From: Orychophragmus violaceus | Taxonomy: Eukaryota > Streptophyta > Magnoliopsida > Brassicales > Brassicaceae | Length of the DNA stretch: 64,000 nt | Assembly (NCBI GenBank): GCA_030180135.1 | Contig: CM058230.1 | Location: 12,835,082-12,899,081, forward strand | Reading direction: 5' to 3' | In this document: positions 1 through 10,008 of the stretch, one piece after another | How the letters are laid out: every line of letters starts with the position of its first letter | How positions within the stretch are numbered: the first letter of the stretch is position 1 | Made by a program: the position numbers and the translations under genes | The notes under the pieces: model-generated | What the model was told of the DNA's origin: nothing | Databases searched by the model: none | What the model saw: only the letters and a program-made list of their open reading frames with translations

Positions 1-479
1 AAGCCCTCAACGACAGCAGTGTAGATAACGATCTCAGGGATTGTACCCTTGTCACGCATCACCCCGAAAAGCTTCATGGCTTCCTGTACAAGCCCATCTT
101 TGCAGAGCCCGTCAAGCATGGCGACCGCATTAGCTATGAGACCTTCTTCTTTCATCTTCTTGAAGATCTCATCGGAATCTTCAGGCGGCGGTAAGGGCTC
201 GCTTGTTTCTTCCTGGGGTTTTTGTTCGGCTTCCTGACTGACTCCAAGCTTGAACTGTTCGAGGAAACCATGATCAGAGAGAGTATTCTCACTCTTGCTT
301 CTAGCTGGTGGCTCTCTGGGAGATCTTTCCCCTCGCAAGGCTCTGTTGGGTAATGGCTCTGGAGGGTTCTGATTGTCTCCAGTTGAGACAAAGCGCGTTG
401 CGGACATCGAGGGAGTGGTAACTCGAATCTTTCTCATCATCTGCCTCGCAAAAACGACGGCTTTCGAGGAGGGATACAT
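1..479 (-). CDS. PPR protein, 5' part (At4g38150-like), cut by the window edge
   Basis: The reading frame starts at the ATG at 479 and stays open to base 1, giving about 159 residues without the C-terminus. The first 90 or so residues are basic and Ser/Pro/Glu-rich, with an N-terminus (MYPSSKAVVFARQMMRKIR) that looks like an organellar targeting peptide. After it come two tandem pentatricopeptide-type helical repeats: one around DEIFKKMKEEGLIANAV, then LDGLCKDGLVQEAMKLF followed by MRDKGTIPEIVIYTAVVEG. PPR proteins bind organellar RNA and act in its processing, editing or translation. Divergent pairing with mTERF6 matches, from memory, At4g38150/At4g38160. Which organelle and which RNA target cannot be told from this fragment. 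No frameshift is visible. Confidence 0.8.
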   Translation of the reverse strand, partial: MYPSSKAVVFARQMMRKIRVTTPSMSATRFVSTGDNQNPPEPLPNRALRGERSPREPPARSKSENTLSDHGFLEQFKLGVSQEAEQKPQEETSEPLPPPEDSDEIFKKMKEEGLIANAVAMLDGLCKDGLVQEAMKLFGVMRDKGTIPEIVIYTAVVEG

Positions 480-758
480 GGTTCTGTCGCGCCGCTGATT
501 CCAAAGGTTAGGTTTTTTTATTTGAACAGAATTGAATCGAGGAGGAGAAGAAGAAGGGTTTAGTCATGCGCTAAAAGACATGATGGGTATAATAGTCATT
601 TCACTCACCTCTGTAGAGTAGATAAGCTTCTCACTCTCAAGGGAATTAGTTAGATAGGCAAGCGGAGACTGTGCGAGGCTCTTGTCCAAGGTAATTCATC
701 TCAACTTCCTTGAATTCATCTTCCTTGGCTGAGGTCTTTGTATTTTGTAGTGGCGTCT
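480..758. promoter_or_regulatory. Shared PPR/mTERF6 divergent promoter with a candidate 5'-UTR intron
   Basis: Only 279 bp separate the two start codons, so both genes must use this stretch for promoter and leaders. On the plus strand a donor-like CCAAG|GTAATTC at 690/691 and an acceptor-like TTTTGTAG|TGG at 750/751 would define a 60-bp intron ending just before the mTERF6 ATG. That is near the lower length limit for a plant intron, so it is a suggestion only. I see no convincing TATA box. Confidence 0.45.
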
Positions 759-1757
759 ATGGAGGTCACAAATAGCAGTATCATGTGGTTCTTCAGGGAC
801 AAAGGTTTCGATGAACCAAGTATAGACAAGATGTTCAAAAAGTGTAAGCATTTGGACAAGGCGCAAAGCGATGTGGCATCTGAAAACTGGGACTACCTGA
901 AAAACATTGGTATCCAAGAGAGAAAGCTCCCTTACATCATCTCCAAATGCCCCAAGATCCTCACTTTACGCCTCGAGGAGAGGCTCATCCCCATGGTGGA
1001 GTGCCTCACCACTCTTGGAAGGAAGCCTAAAGAAGTTGCTTCAGCCATAACCAAATTCCCTCCCATACTCTCTCACAGCGTGGAAGAGAAACTCTGCCCA
1101 CTTCTTGCTTTCTTTCAAGCATTGGGTGTGCCTGAGACCCAGCTTGGCAAAATGATACTTTTTAATCCAAGGCTTATCAGCTACAGCATCGACACCAAAC
1201 TGACTGTGATTGTTAGGTTTCTTGCTAGTCTTGGCCTTGAGCAAGATGGGATGATCGGGAAAGTTCTGGTGAAGCATCCGTTTCTGATGGGGTATAGTGT
1301 TGAGAAAAGGTTGAGGCCTACGACTGAATTCTTGAAGTCATCGGTTGGTCTGAAAGAGGATGGGGTTCAGTCAGTGGTGATGAATTTCCCACAGGTTGTG
1401 TGCAGAGACGTGGACAAGATTCTGAAACCAAACTATGAGTATTTGAGGGAGTGTGGGTTTGGAGATGGTCAGATAGCCAGCCTGGTGAGTGGTTATCCCC
1501 CAATTTTGATAAAGAGTATAAAGAATTCACTTGAGCCTAGGATCAGATACCTAGTAGAGGTGATGGGAAGAGGCATGGATGAAGTGGTGACTTATCCTGA
1601 ATTCTTTCAGCATGGATTGAAGAAGAAGGTGGAATCGCGGTATAAACTTGTGAGAAAGAAGAACATTGAGTGCAGCCTTAGAGAAATGCTGGACTGTAAC
1701 ACAAGGAAGTTCCACGAGAAGTTTGGCTTCTCAGAGGTAACTGCTGCAAGCGTCTAG
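759..1757 (+). CDS. MTERF6: mTERF-family protein, mTERF6 / PDE191 orthologue
   Basis: This is a single-exon gene of 332 residues. I chose the ATG at 759 (MEVTNSSIMWFF) because upstream in-frame codons contain no ATG and the length matches the roughly 333-residue Arabidopsis protein as I recall it. It consists of mTERF repeats of about 35 residues, each with the recurring P-x-(I/L)-L and L-x-x-L-G pattern: CPKILTLRLEERLIPMVECL, FPPILSHSVEEKLCPLLAFF, NPRLISYSIDTKLTVIVRFL, HPFLMGYSVEKRLRPTTEFL, FPQVVCRDVDKILKPNYEYL and YPPILIKSIKNSLEPRIRYL. The repeats build a superhelix that binds nucleic acid. Arabidopsis mTERF6 is reported to act in plastid gene expression, including isoleucine-tRNA maturation, and its loss gives a pigment-defective phenotype. 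The predicted N-terminus is not a classic transit peptide. No break is seen. Confidence 0.93.
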   Translation: MEVTNSSIMWFFRDKGFDEPSIDKMFKKCKHLDKAQSDVASENWDYLKNIGIQERKLPYIISKCPKILTLRLEERLIPMVECLTTLGRKPKEVASAITKFPPILSHSVEEKLCPLLAFFQALGVPETQLGKMILFNPRLISYSIDTKLTVIVRFLASLGLEQDGMIGKVLVKHPFLMGYSVEKRLRPTTEFLKSSVGLKEDGVQSVVMNFPQVVCRDVDKILKPNYEYLRECGFGDGQIASLVSGYPPILIKSIKNSLEPRIRYLVEVMGRGMDEVVTYPEFFQHGLKKKVESRYKLVRKKNIECSLREMLDCNTRKFHEKFGFSEVTAASV

Positions 1758-2468
1758 GCTTTTACCTTCATCACAAAAGTCTCTCTCTCGTCTCTTGTAA
1801 GCTATATGTTCACCAATTTCTGGCTCACAGACTGTTTTTTTCTGTGACAAAAATGTATCTTACTAGATATTGAAATCTTGTTGTGGCCACTGGAACAATG
1901 ACTTTTACTTTTGTTTTAATTCAATTTTGCCTCCTCTGGTTGATGTTGCTGTTAAAGCTACGGAGTCTCTAAATTTATGATAAGGAATAATAGTATGTTG
2001 TAGAGCTTAGAAGAACAAGTCTGAAAGGGAAATGGAACTTGAGTTTGAGGGAAGCTTGCAGACATACTTCACCTGCATCACTATCCCGACAAGATTATAT
2101 TGGTCGAATTTTTAGCGTATTGAATATGAAAGTTGTATATCATTTCTGTTATTAGATTTATGTAGTTTATAGACGTCAACCTTACCATTACTTGAAAGTT
2201 GTATATCATTTCTGCTATTGGTATGAATATTTTATAAGTTGAACGCATCTCTTTTCAAGTTCCTGATCCTTTTTACCAGACGATAAGTGAATTTGAAATG
2301 TTTCTCTGTTGAAAAGTAACCTGCAAATATGTTGTTAAACATACTTGTTTAACTAGAGAGTCACATTTCAATCAATATGCGTAAATTCTCGGGTCTCCGT
2401 TTGTGTAGTTTGGTTTTGAAGAGCCCAAATAATCTTTTTAATTAAGGGCCCAAAAGCATACCTCCAAG
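1758..2468. other. mTERF6 3' flank and intergenic sequence
   Basis: The first roughly 200 bases are T-rich and probably include the mTERF6 3' UTR. The motif GAAAGTTGTATATCATTTCTG occurs twice (about 2129 and 2192) with one difference nearby. No other gene or element was recognised. The segment ends at an assembly gap. Confidence 0.5.
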
Positions 2469-2968
2469 NNNNNNNNNNNNNNNNNNNNNNNNNNNNNNNN
2501 NNNNNNNNNNNNNNNNNNNNNNNNNNNNNNNNNNNNNNNNNNNNNNNNNNNNNNNNNNNNNNNNNNNNNNNNNNNNNNNNNNNNNNNNNNNNNNNNNNNN
2601 NNNNNNNNNNNNNNNNNNNNNNNNNNNNNNNNNNNNNNNNNNNNNNNNNNNNNNNNNNNNNNNNNNNNNNNNNNNNNNNNNNNNNNNNNNNNNNNNNNNN
2701 NNNNNNNNNNNNNNNNNNNNNNNNNNNNNNNNNNNNNNNNNNNNNNNNNNNNNNNNNNNNNNNNNNNNNNNNNNNNNNNNNNNNNNNNNNNNNNNNNNNN
2801 NNNNNNNNNNNNNNNNNNNNNNNNNNNNNNNNNNNNNNNNNNNNNNNNNNNNNNNNNNNNNNNNNNNNNNNNNNNNNNNNNNNNNNNNNNNNNNNNNNNN
2901 NNNNNNNNNNNNNNNNNNNNNNNNNNNNNNNNNNNNNNNNNNNNNNNNNNNNNNNNNNNNNNNNNNNN
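2469..2968. other. Assembly gap (500 N)
   Basis: Exactly 500 consecutive N characters, a length often used as a placeholder, so the true size is unknown. The gap lies at the edge of a GA/CT-rich inverted repeat. Apparent reading frames running through the gap are meaningless. Confidence 0.99.
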
Positions 2969-3071
2969 GCCCCTCCAACATATCTGCAACTTGCGCTAGG
3001 CATTTCTCTCGCTCTCTCTCGCTCCTCCTCTCTCTCGCTTCGTCGTCTCTCGGTCTCCTCATCTCTCATTC

Positions 3072-3102
<31 letters not shown>

Positions 3103-3137
3103 AACATCACAACGGAGAGGAGGAAAAGAGAGAGAGT

Positions 3138-3191
<54 letters not shown>

Positions 3192-3243
3192 TGAGAGAGA
3201 GAGAGAGAGAAATGCAGCGCAAGTTGCAGATTTGTTGGAGGGC
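2969..3243. repeat. GA/CT-rich inverted repeat beside the gap
   Basis: The left arm begins CCTCCAACATATCTGCAACT and continues into CT-rich sequence. The right arm is GA-rich and ends with the complement (AGTTGCAGATTTGTTGGAGG). The outer roughly 40 bp of the arms pair almost perfectly and the inner arms are CT/GA tracts, so one strand could fold into a hairpin of about 270 nt. This structure plausibly explains why assembly failed next to it. It could be a small foldback or MITE-like element, but the left boundary may be hidden in the gap. Confidence 0.75.
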
Positions 3244-3834
3244 ATACTCATCTTTTCCTCCTCCACGTTTTAGTTATTGAAAGTAAATTTCCTGTTCTCT
3301 TAATATTAGGCTGGATTTGTATTTTCTAGTTAATTATCCCTAAAAATTATCTCTCTATATTTTTCACACCAAACGAAACAATTAATGCTTCAAATGGTGA
3401 AAATGAATTCAACGGTGTAGTTAAAATAAATCAGGTGTGACAGTTCGGTTTATGCAAAAAAAAAAAAAATATATGAGACATAATAACTGTTGTTAGTATA
3501 GAATCATCGATGTAGAACAATAATACTTCAATGATAAAAATAATTTGTGATACGAATTAAATATTTAAATAATTAAAAGAATGAATACATTTTGTAAAAA
3601 TATTTTTAAAAGTAAATAATTATAAATATATATTTTAATTACATTTTTGAATATATATATATATGTATAAATACATATTTTAAATTTTTTATTACAAAAT
3701 AAATAAAAATATAGTTTCGCACCTTAACTACACTTCTAACATTGATTGTATAATGTTGTGCGGTTTAACGCTATTTTTTTGAACATACTATTTTTTTTTA
3801 TTCTTTATATTATTTGATTAATATTTTTAATGCA

Positions 3835-3877
<43 letters not shown>

Positions 3878-4180
3878 TCGAAAGTTGGGAACATTTTGTA
3901 GTTCCACCCTTCTTTCCATGCAAGACGCTCTTAACATTCAACGCATGAACCTGAATATAAACCAAGCAAATTAAGCTTGTACATGTAGGCTATATTTGGA
4001 TAATTACTAATTATGTTTATGTTGATTAGAAGTTAAAACGCCTTTATTTAAGCACTATCATACGATGTCAACCCTTGATTGTCCAATAAATACCTAAATA
4101 TATTCTTATTTTTTCTTAAAAACAATAGAAATCCAACACAATTTTGCTATAAAGATTAGATCTAAATAAAACGATTAGAT
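3244..4180. other. AT-rich intergenic sequence
   Basis: Very AT-rich sequence with poly-A and poly-T runs and an (AT)19 microsatellite at 3837-3874. No gene or bounded mobile element was recognised. The last few hundred bases should hold the promoter of the small secreted-protein gene that follows. Confidence 0.5.
3837..3874. repeat. (AT)19 microsatellite
   Basis: An uninterrupted run of 19 AT dinucleotides in an AT-rich background. It is a likely length polymorphism and has no coding potential. Confidence 0.95.
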
Positions 4181-4468
4181 ATGAAGAGCGTACCATTGCT
4201 GTTTCTTATCTCATTTGTCATACTTTTTGCATCGTTTCCTTTTCCGACAAAAGCTAATGTTGCCAAGAGCGCATGTCTTACAAGGGCATTTCAAGACTGC
4301 TTTGACGCCATTATTCGTGGAGGGGTGGTGAAAGCTACATGTTGTCCAGCTCTGTTAAAGCATCAATCATGTTTGTGTGATGTAATTAAACTCCGTAAGT
4401 ATGATAGCTTTGTCCTTAGCACTAGGCTCAAGAGCGCTTGTGGTATTACCGACCCCTCATGTAGATAG
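4181..4468 (+). CDS. Small secreted eight-cysteine protein, type-2 nsLTP/prolamin-like
   Basis: A 95-residue intronless frame. Residues 1-25 form a hydrophobic signal peptide (PLLFLISFVILFASF, then PTKA as a probable cleavage region). The mature part of about 70 residues has the eight-cysteine pattern C32-x7-C40-x13-C54C55-x8-C64-x-C66-x20-C87-x6-C94. This is the C...C...CC...CxC...C...C signature of the lipid-transfer/2S-albumin/bifunctional-inhibitor superfamily, and the spacings match type-2 nsLTPs except that the CxC-to-seventh-Cys loop is 20 instead of the usual 23 or so residues. Members are disulfide-stabilised apoplastic proteins that bind lipids or act in reproduction and defence. 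The specific ligand and tissue cannot be inferred. Confidence 0.8.
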   Translation: MKSVPLLFLISFVILFASFPFPTKANVAKSACLTRAFQDCFDAIIRGGVVKATCCPALLKHQSCLCDVIKLRKYDSFVLSTRLKSACGITDPSCR

Positions 4469-5129
4469 TAAAAGAATATCGAGACATTTTACCTAAGAGA
4501 ATACCCCAGAAACGTTAAGTCGACTCTTTCTATTTTTTTTTTTTTAAATCTCTATACAATTTTTACGTAATTGTCAATAATGGTTAGAAATATTTTAGTC
4601 TCCCTTATGATTTCCCTTTTTGCTTGTAAGAATCAATGATTCCATATTTGTAATTTATTTATGTAAACAATATATGATCTAATAATAAATGTGGACTCTA
4701 TCAACCATTAAAATCTTGTGTTCCTATTAAGTAAACTCTTTTGAATGTCCACTAGGTTGGATGATTTTGTCATTTATTACATCATCTTTGAGGCTTTTCT
4801 CCAGTAGATCTTTGTATTTGAACTTTGATTACATTTTTTAATGGCGGCCAAAAGAAGAATGGGCTGATGAAGAACAATTATTCATATTTAATCTATAAAT
4901 TTCCTTAAAATATATAAAATTATAGGTGCAAATGTCTGCACAATTAGCAGAATAAAATTGGATGAATTTGATATTCTTCTAAAAATCTATTTGCAACAAA
5001 AATGTGGAAACAATTCTAAAATTTATGCCGGAAAAAGTAATTAAAAAAAAGAATAAAAACTTGTGTTCCTCAACTATTTATTAGAGAAATTAGAGGAACA
5101 AATTAGAGGAATAAATTAGAGGAACAAAT
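4469..5129. other. Intergenic sequence after the LTP-like gene
   Basis: AT-rich sequence, probably with the 3' UTR of the upstream gene in its first 150 bases. I see no further reading frame or bounded repeat until the Tat-like remnant begins, at a point I can place only approximately. Confidence 0.4.
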
Positions 5130-5204
5130 ATAGCCGACAATCCAACAGATGGCGCGCCGCCGCCATCAATGTCGGAATCACTTCCTTCAATGTCGACGTC
5201 TTCA

Positions 5205-5592
5205 TCAGGCATCAGTTTGTTGAGATGACTCGCGACGACGTCTAAGCTCCTCGACCACGTGATAACCAGGTTGGTCTCTCAAATCGGAAGAAGTGGTAGC
5301 AGACGACAAACCAGATGAAGCGCCGTGACGACTTGACGAATCCTCCTCAGACGAAACGGTAACAACTTCCTTGTTCTTACTTTCCGAGCAACGGATCAAA
5401 GATATGATGAACGAAGAACAGAGCAAGAACAAGCGACAAATATCGACGAATGATCTAAAATTTCTAAACAACCACGGCGGAGCGACGAAAATTAGTCAGA
5501 AAAAAGAAAACTGGCGAAGAGCGAAAGAGTGTTACCTTAGTCTTCACCAAAGCATAAATGAAGAAATGAGAAATGGAATTGAGAATATATAG
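5205..5592 (-). pseudogene. Antisense ORF of the Tat-like remnant, with its own promoter-like region
   Basis: An open frame (5205-5471) encodes a hydrophobic stretch (ICRLFLLCSSFIISLI) followed by an acidic/Ser-rich region (VSSEEDSSSRHGASSG). It has no ATG of its own in the open part. Upstream on the same strand are a TATA-like CTATATATTC (complement of about 5585-5592) and, about 50 bp later, a donor-like CTAAG|GTAAC (GT at 5535-5534), suggesting a spliced 5' leader. The other Tat-like remnant repeats this layout. Function is unknown. Confidence 0.4.
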
Positions 5593-5614
5593 AGGAAAGA
5601 GGCGTCGTGTTCGA

Positions 5615-8205
5615 TGATATATCATGGTTTTTACCGATTTTAGACCATGATATAAGTGTGTTTTAGAGTCTTTTAGTGTTTCTTTCGAGTCTTTTACATG
5701 TGTTATTAGGTACATGCACGTTTGGAGTGGATTTGGAGTTATTAGACTATTTGGAGCATTTTGGTGTTTTGACCCGAGAGAAGAAGTCACTCCCCAATAT
5801 TTGACATCTGCATCGATCGACACATCTGTGACAACGATCGATGCACACACGAGTCAGACAATATCTCGGCGAGTTTTATGAAGATTATGGAAATTTCACT
5901 AAAGCCCAGAAGTTCATGATATTTACAAAGAAGCCCCAAAACGTGATTAGCATTATAATTAGGTTTTACAGCCACTTGTTAGGCTACGCTTGACGCATTG
6001 TTTTACATTCAAAGAGTTTTAGGGGCCTATTTTGTTCTCGAAAGAGACTTAATTTTGAACCCCTGTTCTTATTCTTTTGATTATTTTATGATATATATTT
6101 TGACTATGTTTTCTGTTATGATTGTTATGTCTGAGTAGATCTCTTGTTAGGTTAGGGATTCTCATTAGGGATTTGACGGAGTGATAGATTAACTGATTTA
6201 TTTAGATTCATCATCTAGTTCTTCATCTAATATGTTCTTAATGCTTAATCTGAACTGGCCATTTAGATTGTTGATTTTAGGTTGATTTACGCAACGACAG
6301 TTGGTTTATTTAACTAGATCTGATTTAAGTGAGCAATTTATCTATTCGCAAAGGAATTTGGTTTAGAGAAATTGTGAACGAACGAACTCGGAATTAATGC
6401 ATGTTTAGAACTCTAGGATTCACAACGAAAGTTGGCTTGCTAGGTTGTTAGACATAGATAATTATCGCAACGACAGCTGGTTAGTTTTACCTTCGAGATT
6501 CTAGTTCAAGAACGCTATAGATTGAATTAGGGGTGGGCGTTCGGGTATCCAAATGGGTTCGGTTCGGGTTATTCGGGTTTTCGGTTTTTCGGGTTAAGGA
6601 TCATTAGCCCCATTCGGATATGTAACATAAACGGGTTGGGTTCGGTTCGGTTCTAGCCGGGTTCGGGTCGGTTCGGGTTAATTACTGGAAACCCATAATC
6701 CGATCGGTTTTGAACGGGTTCGGGTAATAACCGTACTATTATCTATTATGCATAAATGTTCAAAGACTAAATTTTGAACTTCAAAATGTATAATATATGG
6801 TTGATGGGATGAGGGTTATGTCGAGATTCTAACATATACTCATCTTGATGGACAATGGACAATGTACAATGAACAAGCCATGTTTGCAAAGTTCTTGTAC
6901 TTTGACAATGGACAATGGACATCAAAGCAAACGATATTCTAACATGTACTCACCTTGATGGACAATGGACAATAAACAAACCAGAATCTACCGTAACTCA
7001 CCTTAGAAATGGACAATGGACAACAAAGCAACGAGATTCTAACATAGACTTATCATGCTGCTACAAATGTATATCTCTGCATAATGTGTATTGTGTAACA
7101 AAGTTATTTGAAAACCAAGTTCTTCAATCAAATAACATAAAGCAACAACTAAATTCCAAAGCTAAAATCGCAAACTGCATCTTGTATAACACCAAATTGA
7201 AAAACATGAATCAAAAGACTTCAAACTAAAAGAACTAGTAATCCATCTCTGGACCTTGATCTCCACCTCCCTCAAAACAGACATCTTTTATGCATACTTT
7301 TCCATCATCTCTGCAAAACAAAACATCAATAACAGTTGAGTAAGACAAATTAAATGTAATAGTTCAAATAATGTTTGTAAGACTGTACAATATAACATCT
7401 TAAGCAAAATCATAAAGCTAGCTCACGTACGATATAACAGGAACTTATAAACCAATTCTTAGAATTAGTTCCTAAAACTAGCTCAGACCACTAACTCATA
7501 TAAGCGAAAGATGTGAAACGATTATAACAGCAACATGAACAAGCTCAGACGTACACTATAACAAGAACACGAATTAGGGGTGATTTGGAATGAGATCTTC
7601 TCTAGTTACCTTATCTCTCGAAAAGTTAGCAAGAATTAAGAGATTTTGTAACCAAATCGGGATATTTGGGATTGGATTCACTTGTTACCTTATTCTTCGA
7701 AGAGTTTTTTTTCCTATGAATACTGGATATGTATATAAATTTGGTTTATATGGGTTTCGGTTTATATGGGTTATCCAATCGGGTTTCGGATTTAACCCGA
7801 ACCGGTCCATAACCCAAAGTATTATAACCTATGTTCCAATCGGTTATTGTAAAGGATCCGAACCCGTACCGAACCGGCTTTTTCGGGTTGGATCCGGGTT
7901 CGGGTTTCTGGTTCGGGAAATATGCCCACCCCTAGATTGAATATGATTGATTGCTTATATGATTTCCTGATATCCTGAGAAATTCCCGAAACCTGACGCC
8001 TTCGTTTGATTGCTTACATCCACCTCGCTTAACCTGTTTACTTGCTATTTTGTTTACTGCTTTACAAATCTGCTTCGCTTAGTTTAATTCGAACTACTGA
8101 TAATCTATTGTGTGACCGGAGTCCCTGTGGATTCGATACCCTAAGTACTACATTGACATTACTGTGCACTTGCAGTTAGTATATGGATTAATTCTTGACA
8201 TATCA
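5615..8205 (+). repeat. 5' LTR of E1, enlarged by a hAT-like insertion
   Basis: About 1,176 bp of LTR once the 1,407-bp insertion and its 8-bp duplication are removed. It contains one pair of CGATCG motifs (5809-5824 and 5832-5846) and four short hairpins at 6292-6303, 6349-6360, 6423-6434 and 6468-6479. It ends directly before the spacer AGTTTT and the tRNA-Asp primer site. Confidence 0.9.
6528..7934. mobile_element. Non-autonomous hAT-like element, copy 1
   Basis: Termini are exact inverted repeats (TAGGGGTGGGC at the left, GCCCACCCCTA at the right), flanked by the 8-bp direct duplication GATTGAAT (6520-6527 and 7935-7942). The uninterrupted 3' LTR of E1 shows the empty site. Sub-terminal regions are rich in GGTTCGGGT-type motifs. 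No transposase was recognised, and the short open frames are chance translations of these repeats. The 8-bp duplication and TAGGGGTGGGC ends point to the hAT superfamily. A related copy lies at 28510-30067. Confidence 0.88.
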
Positions 8206-8211
8206 AGTTTT

Positions 8212-8229
8212 TGGCGCCGTTGCCGGGGA
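8212..8229 (+). other. tRNA-Asp primer-binding site of E1
   Basis: TGGCGCCGTTGCCGGGGA begins 6 bp after the 5' LTR and is complementary to the 3' terminus of plant tRNA-Asp including CCA. The same site occurs in E4, and E3 has a variant with a changed distal end. Confidence 0.9.
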
Positions 8230-8486
8230 CTCTTTGAGTTCGCCGATAGATTCAGTATTAGGATTTAGACTAAGCATTTATTTTATTTTATTTTATTTAT
8301 TTTATTTCTGTTTACTCACGTTCTTGTTCTTTGGTGTTGCAGGAATCGCCCTGCATCGATTGACACAGTCCTATGTGTCGATCGTCACATCTCCGAGCCT
8401 GCATCGATCGACGCTTCTCTTGCATCGATCGACACCAAGCGTAACCAGTGATACCGAGAGATTGAGCACTTAGCAGGTTTTTCTTA

Positions 8487-10008
8487 ATGGAGCATGTGAT
8501 TCTGATTCGCGGCGAGAACGACATCTAACGAGACCAAGAGGGTCATATATGCAACACGAAAGGTCAGAAACTGGATGGGGAAGGAAACCCCATCATACCG
8601 TACGCATTGGTTGAGCAGATAGCTGAGATGAGAAAAAAATGATTTTATCTACAGCATCCTACTTAGGAAGAGACAAATCCGAGCTGATGCAGAAGCTAAA
8701 AAGTTTGCAGAGGTGAGTTATATAGCTGGAGCTGATTATTATGGACAGACATATGGAAATCAGCAAAGAAAAGGTTCTAATTATGCTCCGAGATCGAGAT
8801 ATTATGGTTATTCATCTCACCAAACACTTCCTGCACCTATACATAAGAGCAGATTGGAAGCCATGATGGAGCAGCTTCTTGAGGGACAACAACAGACCAC
8901 TATGTCTTTCAACTCGAAGGTTGATACCTTGTACACTGATTTGAATGAGAAGTTTGAGTCCTTGAACACTCATATAAGGCTGCTGGATACACAAGTGGAT
9001 CAAATTTCAAACTTTGCCAAAGAGAAGAGTTCTCAAAAAGCTCATGTCAACGCCGCCTCAGTTCAGGATGAATATAGGCTGGATCAGGGATCATATCTCG
9101 AAGTTAAGACTATGAAAGTCGTGGAAAACAGAGAAGAATCCGAGATTGAAATCCCTGAGTTTGAGAGTTTCGACGGACCAGACTCAACCGAGATTGACAT
9201 GGATCTTTTGGTAAAATTCATCAGTATCGATCGTCACCCTTTTAGTGTCATGGACACCCACGTCAGAGCTTGGACAGTTCAGGTTGATAATGGACCAAGC
9301 CAAGGAGAAAAATTTGAGTTTAAGACTGCTGAACTCGTGGAAGGAGCTGAAAAACCCGAGACTGAAGCTGGAAGTCGAGATGAACATTCTGCGTCGATCG
9401 TTGCACCAAGTGCGTCGACCGTTGCATACCGTGAAAAATCAGCCTCACTTGTCTCTTGTGGAATTGTCAAGGAAAGGGTCTACAAACCTCCAATACCATT
9501 CCCAAGAGTTCCTATAAAGTCTAAACATGAGCAGAATGCAGTCGACTGCATAGTAGTGGTGGATAAGGAGATGAATGAAACTCCACCAGCTGAAGCTGCG
9601 CGAGTTCATCCTTGTGAGTTGAGAAATGCAAAGAAGATGATATCCACTGATGGTCATTTGAGAGAAGAAGTTCAGATTGGTGGGACTACATCGTCTGATA
9701 ATGGAGAAAAGAAGATGGTGGTCCCTCAGGAATCTACTCTAACATCTTCAGAGTCTACAACTGCTCATAAGCAGAAAGCTCCAAATATCATATCTCCACC
9801 AAAGCACATGTATAAAGCTTTTAAAATTAAAGCTCATGATCAATCAGCTTTGAATGCAGGAAAACGCTCTACACCACCCAAGCTTCACTCCCGCCCTGGA
9901 TCTCTTCCTACGTACCTTGGACGATCTCATGCTGATACTGCTTACTCACCGCCATGGATGAAGCGGCATTCACAGAGACGTTCCAAGTCTTTGTTGAAAT
10001 CCCCATGA
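8487..10008 (+). pseudogene. E1 gag-like ORF, broken
   Basis: This is the homologue of the E4 gag-like ORF. The N-terminal part (ATG 8487, VILIRGEN) stops at TAA 8526-8528, where E4 has a Leu codon. A second stop and a frame change follow near 8640. From about 8713 one frame is open to 10008 (431 residues): a predicted coiled-coil-like segment (LNEKFESLNTHIRLLDTQVDQ), acidic linkers, a YKPPIPFPR motif typical of the end of plant Gypsy gag, and a basic tail (PPWMKRHSQRRSKSLLK). Two CGATCG motifs at 9390-9427 are translated as the repeated peptide SASIVAPSASTVA. No zinc knuckle or protease was found. Confidence 0.75.

Noticed and set aside
2368..3266. Long minus-strand open frames through the gap and GA/CT repeat
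   Set aside because: They consist of N-derived unknown residues and Ser-Leu or Arg-Glu runs translated from simple repeats.
5205..5471. Host gene encoding a membrane protein
   Set aside because: No ATG in the open part, and the context (purine tract and LTR beyond the nested element) fits a retrotransposon antisense ORF better.
7590..7940. Plus-strand frame in hAT copy 1 (and its twin at 29834-30112)
   Set aside because: The similar peptides arise because both are translations of the same sub-terminal GGTTCGGGT-rich repeat; no transposase motif is present and the frames run over the element border.
8352..8436. Regularly spaced CGATCG repeats as a CRISPR-like array
   Set aside because: Repeats vary in sequence, spacers are only a few bases, and the context is a plant retrotransposon.
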